In this document: positions 53,701 to 63,467 of the stretch, piece by piece
How the letters are laid out: each line of letters opens with the position of its first letter
Numbering within the stretch: position 1 is the first letter of the stretch
Assembly: GCF_024256385.1 (NCBI RefSeq)
Contig: NZ_JAMLFW010000001.1
Span: forward strand, 4,030,001-4,094,000
Origin: Anatilimnocola floriformis
Lineage (GTDB): Bacteria; Planctomycetota; Planctomycetia; Pirellulales; Pirellulaceae
Reading direction: 5' to 3'
DNA: 64,000 nucleotides
Notes under the pieces: generated by a model
Told to the model about the DNA's origin: nothing
Database searches by the model: none
The model's input: the letters and a program-made list of their open reading frames with translations, nothing else
Program-made: the position numbers and the translations under genes

Positions 53701-55023
53701 CCTGGTCAAGCGGCTGTGATTGTGAGCGTCGTAAACGCGATGAAGAAAGGATGCGTCAGGATTCGAGAGCTGGATGGGAAACCGGTCCAGAAGATTACCG
53801 CGTATCTGTTTTCCTCCGGTGGCAACGACAATCCATCTACACTTCTTGCGAACGCGAACCGGAGTTTTAACGGGTGCTACGTTCTCGGAATGGGATTCAC
53901 ATTTGACGATACCGATCGCGCTGGCGTCGCAAGTTCGCTTGAAGCGATGAACACGTTGATTTCCAATGACCCTAGAAACCAAACAAGAATTTTTCCCTTC
54001 GTTAGCGGGGAAGATGTAAATGACAATCCGACGCACCAAGCGCACCGGTACGTGATTGACTTTGGCGAGATGAACCTAAAGGAAGCGAGCGATTGGCCCG
54101 ATCTGATCAGTATCGTCGAATCAAGAGTGAAGCCAGAGCGAGATAAAATCAAAGACAAGCGAGGGAAGGATCTGTGGTGGCAATACATGCGACCACGTCC
54201 TGAGCTACGAGCTGCGATTCGAGGCCGTTCACAAGTGCTGATCAATGCCCTATACGGCCCGTATCTGTCGTTGACCTTCGTCAGCGCGAACGTAGTGTTT
54301 AGCAACAAAGTAAACATCATGACTATGGAAAGATTTAGTTCTTTCGCGGTCATGCAATGCCGGGTGCATGAAATCTGGGCACGAACCTTCAGTGCAACAT
54401 TGAAAGACGATCTTGCATACGCCCCTTCGGACTGCTTCGAGACCTTCCCTTTTCCAGAGCAGGTGCTCGAAAACTCTTCGATCAATTCGCCGCTTGAGCG
54501 CAACGCAAGACTGCGTTCACTCGAAACCATCGGCCAAGAATACTACGACTTCCGTGCCGCCCTGATGGTTAAGCAAAACGAGGGGCTGACGAAGACCTAC
54601 AACCGGTTTCATGATCGGGATCATGACGAGACCGAGGCCGATCCGGAGATTGTCGCCGGCATCCGCCGCCTCCGCGAGCTGCACGCCGCCATGGACCGCG
54701 CCGTCCTCGAAGCCTACGGCTGGCACGACCTGGCCAAGCGCGCCACCTGCGAGTTCCTGCTCGACTACGAAGAAGAGGAAGACGACGACGAAGCCGAAGC
54801 CCGCCCGGGCCGTCGTCAAAAGAAAAAGCCCTGGCGCTACCGTTGGCCCGACGACTTCCGCGACGAAGTCCTCGCCCGCCTGCTCGAACTCAACAAAGAG
54901 CGCGCCGAACAAGAACGCCTCAGCGGCGAAGCAGCCGCGGCCATGGAGAAAGGCGCCAAACCCAAGGTGACACGTGGCCGCAAAGCAAAGGACGACCTTC
55001 CCACCCTGCCAGGGATCGACTAA
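50783..55023 (+). CDS. drmMI: DISARM N6-adenine methyltransferase DrmMI, in two frames
   Basis: It modifies host DNA and thereby marks self in class 1 DISARM. Frame one (stop at 53113) covers the N-terminal part up to and including motif I, DPAMGSGAFLVEACRQLGDQ (about 611-630). Frame two (open from before 52972 to the stop at 55023) starts in TKTKKGKSANENLYLFADPL and carries motif IV, IVGNPPFAGKN (53421-53453), and the target-recognition region. The second frame is -1 relative to the first, and neither half alone has both catalytic motifs. Joined at 52966-52972 the product is about 1,413 residues. Between HYTPRSLTEPIV and motif I lies an extra Gly/Ser/Arg stretch encoded by a GA-rich tract. 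The downstream HD gene overlaps its stop codon. Confidence 0.88.
52443..52545 (+). repeat. GA-rich repeat-like tract inside drmMI, frame kept
   Basis: AGTGCGAGAGAGGGCGAGTG at 52453, and later CCTCGCCTCGGTACTCCGGG (52501), GAGAGGGCCGGGGTGAGGGG. It encodes a low-complexity loop (residues about 555-590, RERASGREGD, LRGEGRGEGQ) that splits two conserved blocks of the methyltransferase. Composition matches the GA-rich intergenic spacers of the window. Confidence 0.6.
52937..52972 (+). repeat. Second GA-rich tract inside drmMI, at the frame change
   Basis: GCGGAAGGGGACGAGGGGCG and the following AGGGATGAGGGGAAAA consist of four G-runs of four in 35 bases. It lies directly after the conserved IENFTW and ends in the slippery heptamer. 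Confidence 0.6.
52966..52972 (+). promoter_or_regulatory. -1 slippery heptamer G_GGA_AAA in drmMI
   Basis: In the first reading frame the codons are AGG GGA AAA CCA, giving the X_XXY_YYZ pattern needed for tandem -1 slippage. After slipping, reading continues ACC AAG ACG, which is exactly the frame of the second half of the methyltransferase. Programmed use is an inference; a fixed indel in the neighbouring G-runs is the alternative. Confidence 0.5.
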
Positions 55024-56393
55024 TGCCCGAGCAACCTTCGCGCGAAAGTCTGTTTCGCCAGCCGCAGTATTTGGCAGGCGACCCACACGTGCCGAAACAC
55101 CGGCTGCGCTGTCCTATCCACGGTTTCATTCGATTCTCGAATGCAGAACGGGATGTAATTGATCATTGGATCTTTCGGCGGCTGCGATACATCCGGCAGT
55201 TGGCGCTCACGGAACTGATTTACCCCGGCGCTACCCACACGAGATTCGAGCACTCACTGGGAGTCATGGAGACCTCGACGCGGATCTTCGATCGGCTGCT
55301 GGCAGAGAGCGGCGCGGTCATGGAAGAAACCTTCAAGCAGGTCGCTGACCTGAAGGAGGACACGCTCGCCCGTGCGCGCCAGATCTGTCGCATGGCGGCA
55401 TTGCTCCATGACACAGGGCACTGTTGCTTTTCTCACGCAGCGGAGTCCGTGATCCATAAGGACTCGGACCATGAAGCGCTCACGGTCTTTCTGCTTCGTT
55501 CGCCAGACCATTTGAAGAACTTGTTGGACGAACGCTTCTTTCCTGGCTGCGCGGGGTTGACGGCAAATTTGATCAAACCGGGTCCGAATGCGGCACCGCA
55601 GTTGCGATTGCTTCGCGACATTGTATCCGGGCAAATTGACGCGGATCGCACGGATTACCTGCTTCGCGATTCTCATCATTGCGGTGTCGACTACGGCAAG
55701 TTTGATCATCGCCGTCTCATCGAGTGCCTAACCGTCTGGCAGAACGAAGAAACCGGCGAACTAGAAATGGGGATTCATCGGGACGGGATCCACAACTTCG
55801 AGTCACTGATCCTTGCCCGTTACCAGATGAACACTCAGGTTTACTATCACCGGCTGCGGCGAATCTACGACCTCTATCTAGAGGAGTATTTCAAGTGCCT
55901 CGACAAATCTGAGTTCGACACGCCAGACAAGGTTCTGGCCTGGAATGACGTGCGGGCGATGCACCAGCTGATGGCGGCAGCGGATGACGATTCCAAGGCA
56001 GGGCACAAGTGGGCGGATCGCATCATCCACCGTCGGCACCATCGTGACGTGTTCGCGCTTGAAGAAAGTGACGGGGTTGCAGGGATTCAAAAGGCCAGGA
56101 GGGTGCTTCAAGCAATCCAGCAGGAGTACAATGACGTTGACTTCCTGGGCGATTTCCCCGAAAAGCCGCTGGCGATCCATAAACTGGCCAGGGACGACGA
56201 CCAATCAACGAGCGGAAAGATCGATTTTCCCCTGATTGAAGGAGGCAGGAAGTCATCGCTCGGGGAGCGCAGCCACATCCTGAAGACGCTATCACGAGAG
56301 TTTCGGGTCGGATTCATCTTCGCCGATGCACCCGAGCGAACGAAGCGAGATCAAATCCGGGAGCGTTGTCGCGTGCTCCGGAATAGTCAATAA
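55023..56393 (+). CDS. HD-domain phosphohydrolase, dNTPase/YwfO-like, inside DISARM
   Basis: 456 residues. Its ATG overlaps the stop of drmMI (TAATG), so it is translationally coupled. HD motifs are intact: His in HTRFEHSLGVM (about 77), HD in AALLHDTGHCCFSH (129-130), and the final Asp in QIDADRTDYLLRD (206-216). This is the arrangement of the SAMHD1/dGTPase/YwfO branch that hydrolyses (d)NTPs. Length matches Bacillus YwfO (about 430, from memory). Residues 1-35 (GDPHVPKHRLRCPIHGFIRFSNAERDVIDH) carry the usual start of that family. It is not one of the core DISARM genes as described. By analogy with dNTP-depleting defence enzymes it may starve phage of nucleotides; that is inference. Confidence 0.85.
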   Translation: MPEQPSRESLFRQPQYLAGDPHVPKHRLRCPIHGFIRFSNAERDVIDHWIFRRLRYIRQLALTELIYPGATHTRFEHSLGVMETSTRIFDRLLAESGAVMEETFKQVADLKEDTLARARQICRMAALLHDTGHCCFSHAAESVIHKDSDHEALTVFLLRSPDHLKNLLDERFFPGCAGLTANLIKPGPNAAPQLRLLRDIVSGQIDADRTDYLLRDSHHCGVDYGKFDHRRLIECLTVWQNEETGELEMGIHRDGIHNFESLILARYQMNTQVYYHRLRRIYDLYLEEYFKCLDKSEFDTPDKVLAWNDVRAMHQLMAAADDDSKAGHKWADRIIHRRHHRDVFALEESDGVAGIQKARRVLQAIQQEYNDVDFLGDFPEKPLAIHKLARDDDQSTSGKIDFPLIEGGRKSSLGERSHILKTLSREFRVGFIFADAPERTKRDQIRERCRVLRNSQ

Positions 56394-56416
56394 TCTCGGG
56401 CATGCACGGAGGTACC

Positions 56417-56980
56417 ATGAAACTCGTCTTCAATCACCGCTGGGAACATGCCCTGCTGGCCGCGGTCATTTCTGAGGCCAAGGAGAAGTGCCCTGGATGT
56501 TTTCTCGGGCGGACTGCAATCCAAAAGATTCTGTACTTCCTGAACGTGCTCGGCGTCCCGATGCGGTACGACTTCGACATCTACCACTACGGGCCGTTCT
56601 GCAGCAGCATCATGGCTGACGTCGATTGGCTGATTGCCGATAACGTCATCACTGACGGTTCATCCCAAGGCAAGTACTCCGATTATCGGCCGGGGCCGGC
56701 AAGCGAGGAGTTGCTCGACAAGTTTGACTCCAAGATCAGCGAACACCTGCCTACAATTCAGAATGTGGTTGAGGCTCTGGGTGAGATGTCGCCCGGAGAT
56801 TTGGAGTTGATTGCCACGCTCGACTTTTGCTACCGCTGGGTCAGCGCTCGCGGTGGTAAGGGGCCGTGGAAAGCAGAGACGGTCAAGAAATTCAAGAGTA
56901 TTAAGAAGGACAAGTTCACCAATGAAGAAATCGATCATTGGTATGGTCAGCTTGTGAACGCGGAACTCATCAAACCTTAA
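56417..56980 (+). CDS. YwgA-like protein, partner of the HD gene
   Basis: 187 residues from the ATG at 56417, which has a perfect GGAGGT box; an earlier ATG at 56402 lacks one. The segment GRTAIQKILYFLNVLGVPMRYDFDIYHYGPFCSSI is typical of the YwgA/DUF4065 (Panacea)-like group: a KxxYFL helix, a YGPF turn, then a winged helix-like end. In Bacillus, ywfO and ywgA are neighbours (from memory), so the HD + YwgA pair seems to be an old module. In DUF4065 proteins this fold binds toxins or partners. Here it may control the HD enzyme. It is 23 bases after the HD gene and 102 before drmA. Confidence 0.7.
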   Translation: MKLVFNHRWEHALLAAVISEAKEKCPGCFLGRTAIQKILYFLNVLGVPMRYDFDIYHYGPFCSSIMADVDWLIADNVITDGSSQGKYSDYRPGPASEELLDKFDSKISEHLPTIQNVVEALGEMSPGDLELIATLDFCYRWVSARGGKGPWKAETVKKFKSIKKDKFTNEEIDHWYGQLVNAELIKP

Positions 56981-57082
56981 GTTCCTATATTTCTCTGATT
57001 GAAAAGTAGTATTCGGCGCAATCGTTTGGCACAATAGCTCGCACTCTGGCTATTCACCCCGCCTGTGTAGAACGTCCTTCCA

Positions 57083-60000
57083 ATGCCTGCCGCCGCTGTC
57101 CGCGCTCAACTGGTCGATGCCCTGCAGCTTGACCTGATTGGTCCCAATCGAAAAATGGGCGATGCCAGCGAAGTGCTGCCGCAGGATCCTTCGCGCTGGT
57201 ATCTGACGGGATACATCGCGCCGTTTGACACCGATCCCAAGGAACGCGCCGACGAAGATGTTCGCGAACAGGTCGACAATGGCGGCGAGGCGGGCACTGG
57301 TGACGATGAAGCCGTTCCCGACACGGCCGCCGCGAGGCAGTCATTCTTTCCGTCGTCGATTGGCATGAGCCTGCTCGTGGCGCCCGAAACCAAGCGTTTG
57401 ACGGTGGTGGCTCGCTGGGGCGATTATCTCTGGAATGGTGAGGAGAAATTCGAGCTTTCGAGCCGGCGTGGCGATGGGACGTGGCGACGCACAGGGCATG
57501 AACAGACCGTCGTGCTGGAGCTGCCAGCATCGACAAACGGGCCGCGGCAGAAGGATGTCCCCAAAAGCCAGGGCCTGAAGATCGAATACCTGGTTCGGCC
57601 GGTGCCTACGGACGACAACGAGACTTCATTGCCGAAGGGAACGAGGTCCGTCTCCGTCTTTCTCGTCAACCGTCGCGAACCTGCCCCCAGCGAATTGCGC
57701 GATCAGGCCTTTGCTTTTCAAACCTCGCTGGAGGTGAGCAGCGAGAACCCGTTTGTGCCACGACCGAACGTGCGGGGCATGAAGAGCGACGACCGCGACG
57801 AGCAAATGGCGGATTTGCAGTACCGCGATGTGTGTGAGCACGCCGTGGGGCACAACGTGGCGACAGAGGCAGACCTTGACGAAAATCGTCAATGCCAGGT
57901 TGCTCGCACCTGTTGGATCCCGACAGCGGAAGTTGAATATGTCGCGCCACCTAACGAGATCAAGGGCGTGACAATCAGCATGGATGAGCTAAGCATGCTC
58001 GCCAATCAGGCTGACGCACAGGCGAAGCTTGGCGAGTTGGTTATCAAATATCGAGCGTGGCTTGACGAGCAGGCAAAGGTAATCGACACGTTGCCCCCGG
58101 CTCGGGCAGTTATTGCGGAAGACATGATCGGACGGGCTCGCCACGCCGCGCGACGGATTCAGGAAGGGATCGACCTGCTGGCCGATCCGAAATGCCTGGA
58201 AGCATTTTGCCTGGCGAATCGTGTGATGGCGAAATCGGCGCGTCAGCGCCAGGGTGTGCATGCAACCGCCGATGCCAAAGCCTGGCCGGGTGCCTCGGCA
58301 GCGATCACGCCGAAGTGGCGGCCATTTCAGCTGGCGTTTGTGCTGATGAATCTCCGCGGCATCGCCGAGCCGACGCATGCCGACCGGAGTGCGGTCGATT
58401 TGCTGTTCTTTCCCACCGGCGGCGGTAAAACCGAAGCCTATTTGGGGCTGGCAGCATTCACGCTCGTACTGCGACGGCTGCGCAATCCGGGCATTGCCTC
58501 GGCGGGGCTTTCCGTTTTGATGCGTTACACGCTGCGGCTGTTAACGCTCGATCAATTGGGTCGTGCCGCGACGCTGATCTGCGCGCTGGAGCTCGAGCGC
58601 GAAAACGATGTCGACAAGCTCGGCAGCTGGCCGTTTGAGATTGGTCTGTGGGTTGGCAAAGCGGCTACGCCGAACGTGATGGGCAAGAAGGGGGATAATA
58701 ACGACGATGCGGCGAGGGCGAAAACGATTGCGTATGCGAACAACGACAGCAAGCCGCGGCCGATTCCGATTGAGGAGTGCCCGTGGTGCGGATCAAAGTT
58801 GGAGCCCGATCGCGGAGCCAAGGTTAGTCCCTTCACGCTGTATCCCAATCGAGATGAGCCGCTGGAACTGCGTACCCGCTGCTTAAAACGCGGCTGCGAC
58901 TTCAGCAGCGAACGGCATCTTCCGCTCGTTGCCGTGGATGAATCGATTTACCAACGGCTGCCCTGCTTCATGATTGCCACGGTCGACAAGTTTGCAGCCA
59001 TGCCCTGGACCGGCGAGGTCGGCAAGTTCTTCGGCCGCGCGGAGCGCTATGACCCCAAGATCGGCTTCTTTGGTCCTTGCGATGGTGGCGGCGGCAGGCC
59101 CTTGCCTGGCGGCCGATTGTTGCCTCCGGAACTGATCATTCAAGACGAACTGCATTTGATCTCGGGGCCACTAGGCACGATCGCCGGCTTGTACGAAGCG
59201 GCCCTCGATGAGCTTTGTTGCCATGAGGTGAACGGACAAAAGGTCAGGCCCAAGATTGTCGCTTCGACGGCGACGGTGCGGCGAGCGGAAAGCCAGATTC
59301 GGGCGTTATTCGATCGCCGCACGGTCGACATTTTCCCACCACCGGGCCCAGATCGACGAAATTCGTTCTTTGCCGAAACGCATTCGCGCGAGCAAAGCAA
59401 CCCACGGCTTTATGTCGGCATTGCTGCCGCCGGCCGCAGCCCGAAGGTGACGATGCTCAGAGCATACTTGACGCTACTCGCAGGTGCAGAACGGGCCTTT
59501 GCAGACAACGGTGGCGAGAAAAATGCTGCCAATCCCGCCGATGCTTACATGACGTTGCTCGGCTACTTCAACAGTTTGCGCGAGCTGGGTGGTGCGCGGC
59601 GGATTGTCGAGGACGAAGTCGGCACGAAGCTCACCGGCTACAGCCTGCGCAAGCGTGTCGGTGAAGCGGCAGGTTTGTTTACGAATCGAACGATTGCCTA
59701 TGAAGTGGTGGAGCTGACGTCACGCGTCAGCACGACCAAAGTCTCCGAAGCCAAACGCTTGCTCAGCCAATCTTTCGCTAAGAAGGAGCACGTTGACGTC
59801 GCCCTCGCGACGAACATGATCTCAGTCGGCCTCGATATCGTGCGGCTCGGACTGATGGTCGTATTCGGCCAGCCAAAAACCAGCGCCGAGTACATCCAGG
59901 CCAGCAGTCGCGTGGGTCGCGACGTGAATCGGCCCGGCTTGGTGGTCACCATTCTCAACGTGAATCGGCCGCGCGACCGCTCGCACTATGAGCGGTTTGC

Positions 60001-60526
60001 AACCTATCACGAGACGTTCTACCGGAGCGTGGAAGCTACCAGCGTGACGCCGTTCTCGCCGCGGGCCCTGGATCGAGCGCTCGCGGGAACGGTCATTGCG
60101 CTGGCCCGACAGAAGCATAAGGAAATGACTCCACCGAAAGGCGCCGAGGCAGCGTTGCGGATTCGCGAGAAGCTGAGCGAGATCGTCAACTACCTAGGTG
60201 ATCGAGCGTATCAGCACGCGGCTGGTAGCAATAGTGAGTTGAGGGAACGATTTAGAACTCAGTTGCGAGAACGGGCGACGAAGTTGCTGGATGAGTGGGT
60301 GAATCTCGTGGTCGACTATCAGCGCGACGACGTTTCCTTGCAATACAACACAGGCGAGGCCGGTGGGGCGAAGCCGCTCTTGCGAACGTTTCTCGATCCA
60401 GAGCTTAAGTCATTGCCTCGGCGGCATCGGTTGTTTCGCGCTAACCGCTCGATGCGTGACGTGGAGCCGAGCGTAAATCTCCGGCTCAAGACACTGGACG
60501 GATTCGACGTAACGGAGGAAGAATGA
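57083..60526 (+). CDS. drmA: DISARM helicase DrmA
   Basis: 1,147 residues; core component of every DISARM class. Walker A is FFPTGGGKTEAYLGLAAF (about 441-458). The Walker B/DEAH-like motif is IIQDELHLISGPLGT (about 684-698). The C-terminal helicase motifs are ATNMISVGLDIVRLGLMVVFGQ and AEYIQASSRVGRD. A Cys cluster CPWCGSKLEPD...C..GCDF (about 567-615) sits between the two lobes and may bind zinc. The N-terminal 250 residues are the family-specific domain. No clear ribosome-binding site is seen. The stop overlaps the start of drmB (ATGA). Confidence 0.92.
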   Translation: MPAAAVRAQLVDALQLDLIGPNRKMGDASEVLPQDPSRWYLTGYIAPFDTDPKERADEDVREQVDNGGEAGTGDDEAVPDTAAARQSFFPSSIGMSLLVAPETKRLTVVARWGDYLWNGEEKFELSSRRGDGTWRRTGHEQTVVLELPASTNGPRQKDVPKSQGLKIEYLVRPVPTDDNETSLPKGTRSVSVFLVNRREPAPSELRDQAFAFQTSLEVSSENPFVPRPNVRGMKSDDRDEQMADLQYRDVCEHAVGHNVATEADLDENRQCQVARTCWIPTAEVEYVAPPNEIKGVTISMDELSMLANQADAQAKLGELVIKYRAWLDEQAKVIDTLPPARAVIAEDMIGRARHAARRIQEGIDLLADPKCLEAFCLANRVMAKSARQRQGVHATADAKAWPGASAAITPKWRPFQLAFVLMNLRGIAEPTHADRSAVDLLFFPTGGGKTEAYLGLAAFTLVLRRLRNPGIASAGLSVLMRYTLRLLTLDQLGRAATLICALELERENDVDKLGSWPFEIGLWVGKAATPNVMGKKGDNNDDAARAKTIAYANNDSKPRPIPIEECPWCGSKLEPDRGAKVSPFTLYPNRDEPLELRTRCLKRGCDFSSERHLPLVAVDESIYQRLPCFMIATVDKFAAMPWTGEVGKFFGRAERYDPKIGFFGPCDGGGGRPLPGGRLLPPELIIQDELHLISGPLGTIAGLYEAALDELCCHEVNGQKVRPKIVASTATVRRAESQIRALFDRRTVDIFPPPGPDRRNSFFAETHSREQSNPRLYVGIAAAGRSPKVTMLRAYLTLLAGAERAFADNGGEKNAANPADAYMTLLGYFNSLRELGGARRIVEDEVGTKLTGYSLRKRVGEAAGLFTNRTIAYEVVELTSRVSTTKVSEAKRLLSQSFAKKEHVDVALATNMISVGLDIVRLGLMVVFGQPKTSAEYIQASSRVGRDVNRPGLVVTILNVNRPRDRSHYERFATYHETFYRSVEATSVTPFSPRALDRALAGTVIALARQKHKEMTPPKGAEAALRIREKLSEIVNYLGDRAYQHAAGSNSELRERFRTQLRERATKLLDEWVNLVVDYQRDDVSLQYNTGEAGGAKPLLRTFLDPELKSLPRRHRLFRANRSMRDVEPSVNLRLKTLDGFDVTEEE

Positions 60527-62343
60527 ACAAGCCCGCAGGACGCCCGCGACCGGCCGGACAAATTCGACAAAGCCAAGTCGTCACGACGTTTGGTCCCGGA
60601 GCGATGGTCGATTTGCCGGAGCACTCGGTTCTGATCAGCGGCTTGGACTCGTGGACAACCGGCGGCGAAGAGATTCTAGAACCGCGGCTCGTCGAGAAGC
60701 TCAAAAAGCTCCTCGATCTAAAAGTGCTGAGTTTGCGTGAGCCGCCGCCAGAACGGGAAGATCCCAATCTTCCGCCAACAAACATTACGGCTTGGCAGTT
60801 CCCGGAGTGGTTCATCACGCAGGATGTCGATCGCAGTGAAGCGCGCACGACGCGTTCGCGGATGCTAGTTCATCGCAAGGCATTAACGAAGTCATTATTC
60901 ATTGATCAGGACAAAAAACGACATCCGGTGGTTCCGGTGCGTTTTGTCAGAGCCTGCGTCGCTGGGCATATCGGCGACATTGAATGGCGCGCGTTCGTTC
61001 ACAATGCTCCCACGGAATGCCGCAGGCAACTTTGGATCGATGAACGAGGTACAACCGGCGATTTGTCCGAAGTGTGGGTTCGATGTGAATGCAAGTTGGA
61101 GCGTCCGCTTAAGGAAGCGGCTGGCCCTCACAATCCCGCACTAGGACACTGCGATGGCGCACGTCCTTGGCTTGGAATCGGCTGGGCGGAAAAATGCAAC
61201 CACTTCAACCGTCTGCTAATTCGGACTGCAAGTAATGCTTACTTCCCGCAATTGATGAGCGTCATCTCCCTCCCTGATCGAGATGAAAAGGTCAGAGAGG
61301 CAGTAAATGGTGCCTGGGATTTTTTGGAAGAGGTCACGAACCTTGATGAGCTCAAGAGCGAGCGTAAGAAACGAAAGGTACAGGCGCTCTTGGAGGGTGT
61401 GAGCGATGATGAAGTCATGGCAGAATTGAACGCGCGCCGTGGTGCAGGAGATGCCGAACCCAAATCCGTGCGGCGGGCCGAGTTGGAAACCCTCACGGCC
61501 AGACAGGAAGAGATTGGTTCTGACACACCGGATAGTGTCTTTTACTCGCGGGAACTCTCGCGAGAATCGTGGGATCAGCCCTGGATGAAAGACATTGAGC
61601 GCATTGTGCTGGTGCAGCGACTACGGGAAGTGACGGCCGAGGTGGGCTTCACTCGCTTTGAACCTCTGTCTCCGGACATCGAAGGGGAATTGGCTGTCGA
61701 TGTGAAGCGGGCGTCGCTGGCGCGAGAAGTAAGTTGGTTGCCAGCCGTCGAAAACCGGGGGGAGGGTGTATTCCTTCAGTTTAACTCCGCAGCGATCGGA
61801 GCCTGGTTGCAGCGCCCTGAAGTGCAGAAGCAGGGTAAGCGGCTTGATGCCGGGTTTCAACGTTGGCTGGAGGAACATCCAGAGCAGAGTGCACGGAAAC
61901 CACCGGGGCTGCCTTATCTGATGCTGCATTCGTTTTCGCATCAACTGATTACGGCGGTATCTCTGGAATGCGGCTATCCGGCCAGTTCAATTCGCGAGCG
62001 TGTGTACGCGATCAAGGACGTAGGATACGGAGTGCTGCTCTACACTGGATCGCCGGATGCCGAGGGTACATTGGGGGGACTTGTCGAGGTTGGTCGTCGC
62101 ATTCACGATCATGTTCGCAATGCACTTAAGCTCGGCGAGTTGTGCTCGAACGACCCGGTTTGTGCGCAACATCAACCGGCGAGTGCCCATGAGCGAAGAT
62201 TCTTACACGGCGCCGCCTGTCATGGCTGCTTGTTGATTGCCGAAACATCTTGCGAGCAGCACAACGATTTTCTGGATCGGGCACTCGTCGTGCCAACGAT
62301 CGAAGGACTCGGTAGCGAGTTCTTTGCCGCAGGAATCTGGTAA
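60523..62343 (+). CDS. drmB: DISARM DUF1998 protein DrmB
   Basis: 606 residues; partner of DrmA in the DISARM complex that blocks entry of foreign DNA. The start ATG overlaps the drmA stop. The N-terminus GRPRPAGQIRQSQVVTTFGP is typical, including the sequence for the first strand (PGAMVDLPEHSVLISGLD). The C-terminal DUF1998 has HSFSHQLITAVSLECGYPA and the Cys/His cluster CSNDPVCAQHQ...HGAACHGCLLIAETSCEQHN, a likely zinc site. A charged helical stretch (about 270-330) separates the halves. Length is normal. Confidence 0.92.
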   Translation: MNKPAGRPRPAGQIRQSQVVTTFGPGAMVDLPEHSVLISGLDSWTTGGEEILEPRLVEKLKKLLDLKVLSLREPPPEREDPNLPPTNITAWQFPEWFITQDVDRSEARTTRSRMLVHRKALTKSLFIDQDKKRHPVVPVRFVRACVAGHIGDIEWRAFVHNAPTECRRQLWIDERGTTGDLSEVWVRCECKLERPLKEAAGPHNPALGHCDGARPWLGIGWAEKCNHFNRLLIRTASNAYFPQLMSVISLPDRDEKVREAVNGAWDFLEEVTNLDELKSERKKRKVQALLEGVSDDEVMAELNARRGAGDAEPKSVRRAELETLTARQEEIGSDTPDSVFYSRELSRESWDQPWMKDIERIVLVQRLREVTAEVGFTRFEPLSPDIEGELAVDVKRASLAREVSWLPAVENRGEGVFLQFNSAAIGAWLQRPEVQKQGKRLDAGFQRWLEEHPEQSARKPPGLPYLMLHSFSHQLITAVSLECGYPASSIRERVYAIKDVGYGVLLYTGSPDAEGTLGGLVEVGRRIHDHVRNALKLGELCSNDPVCAQHQPASAHERRFLHGAACHGCLLIAETSCEQHNDFLDRALVVPTIEGLGSEFFAAGIW

Positions 62344-63146
62344 TGGAGATGTTCTCCTGCCTCTCCAGCGACACCCTTCGCCTGCTCGCAAGTGAACTGC
62401 GGTCCGGGCGATTGGTACCACCTTACCGTGCGCTGGCCTTGCAGCGTTGGCTGGACGTCGCCCCGAGCGAACGGGCCGCTGGCGGCCTGTCTGATCTGCA
62501 CACGCAAGCCTTTGTCCCTGCACAACTGGCCGTTTTGTTAGAAGCGTTGGCCGTCGAACGGGATCAAGCAGACTTCAATGTCGAACGTTGCGTGCAGATG
62601 GTGGCGACCGGGCCGGAAGATCCTGCTGGAGAGCGCCGAGATACCAGTGCCGTTGTGCAATCAATGTTCGCCGGCGCTACGGAGTCAGTGTACATCGCGG
62701 GCTTCGCCATTTATCAGGGGCGCGAAGTGTTCCAGGTGCTCGCCGACCGTATGGAGCAATTGCCCAACTTGACGGTGCGAATGTTTGTGAATATCGGTCG
62801 AACGCAGAATGACACGTCCCGGGAAAGTGAAATTGTTCAGCGGTTCAGGCAACGATTTCAAACTCGGGAATGGCCGCCAGGCAGACGCCTTCCGCAGCTA
62901 TTCTACGACAATCGTGCGTTGACGACGGATGCGCCAAAGAGGTCGTCATTTCACGCCAAGGCCGTCGTCGTAGACCATAAGCAATTGTTCGTCACATCGG
63001 CGAACTTCACCGAGGCAGCCCAGGAACGCAATATTGAAATTGGCGTCTGCCTGCATTCGAGCCCACTAGCTCAAAAGCTAGAGGCTTTTCTTGATGGATT
63101 GGTTGCTTCGCAAAAACTGACCCCGCTAACTCTGCCGCCGCGTTGA
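62343..63146 (+). CDS. drmC: DISARM phospholipase-D-family protein DrmC
   Basis: 267 residues; its ATG overlaps the drmB stop (TAATG). It has a single HKD motif, FHAKAVVVDHKQLFVTSANFTEAAQ (about 201-225), the PLD active-site strand with His, Lys, Asp and Asn. The usual N-terminal domain of DrmC (LLASELRSGRLVPP) precedes. In the described systems DrmC is not always needed for protection. Last gene of the operon. Confidence 0.9.
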   Translation: MEMFSCLSSDTLRLLASELRSGRLVPPYRALALQRWLDVAPSERAAGGLSDLHTQAFVPAQLAVLLEALAVERDQADFNVERCVQMVATGPEDPAGERRDTSAVVQSMFAGATESVYIAGFAIYQGREVFQVLADRMEQLPNLTVRMFVNIGRTQNDTSRESEIVQRFRQRFQTREWPPGRRLPQLFYDNRALTTDAPKRSSFHAKAVVVDHKQLFVTSANFTEAAQERNIEIGVCLHSSPLAQKLEAFLDGLVASQKLTPLTLPPR

Positions 63147-63314
63147 CCATGTATGGCAGCGAGCTCGTCTCCAACCTTGGCTCACGGCCCACGCAACGTC
63201 CTGAGGCGACATCGTGTCCCAGCGGCGTTCGTTATGCCATTGGAGATGGTGAGGCCCCCACTGTTTCGCTTGAATCCAATTGACGATCTCTGTCGGCAAG
63301 GAAATGTCGGCCAT
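63126..63314 (-). CDS. Small hypothetical protein
   Basis: 62 residues. Composition is protein-like with conserved-looking Trp/His content (WIQAKQWGPHHLQWHNERRWD), and GGAAG lies six bases before the ATG. Its end overlaps the end of drmC by 21 bases. Function unknown; may also be a decayed fragment of a longer gene. Confidence 0.45.
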   Translation of the reverse strand: MADISLPTEIVNWIQAKQWGPHHLQWHNERRWDTMSPQDVAWAVSQGWRRARCHTWSTRRQS

Positions 63315-63467
63315 GGGGACTTCCGTTGAAGAACCTGTGAGACGAAGCAGTCCCGGCCATTAAAGTGGGTTAAAACGCTACTACAATAGGATGTGACACC
63401 CTTTGTCAGGTGGCATTTTCAATTCTCTAGCTATTTATTTTGTTGGCGGCGACGTTGAGAAGTCGCG

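Noticed and set aside
63360-63467. Small hairpin TGACA-cccTT-TGTCA in the gap before the ligase gene considered as a terminator
   Set aside because: Five-base stem and no T-run directly behind it. Too weak to call.
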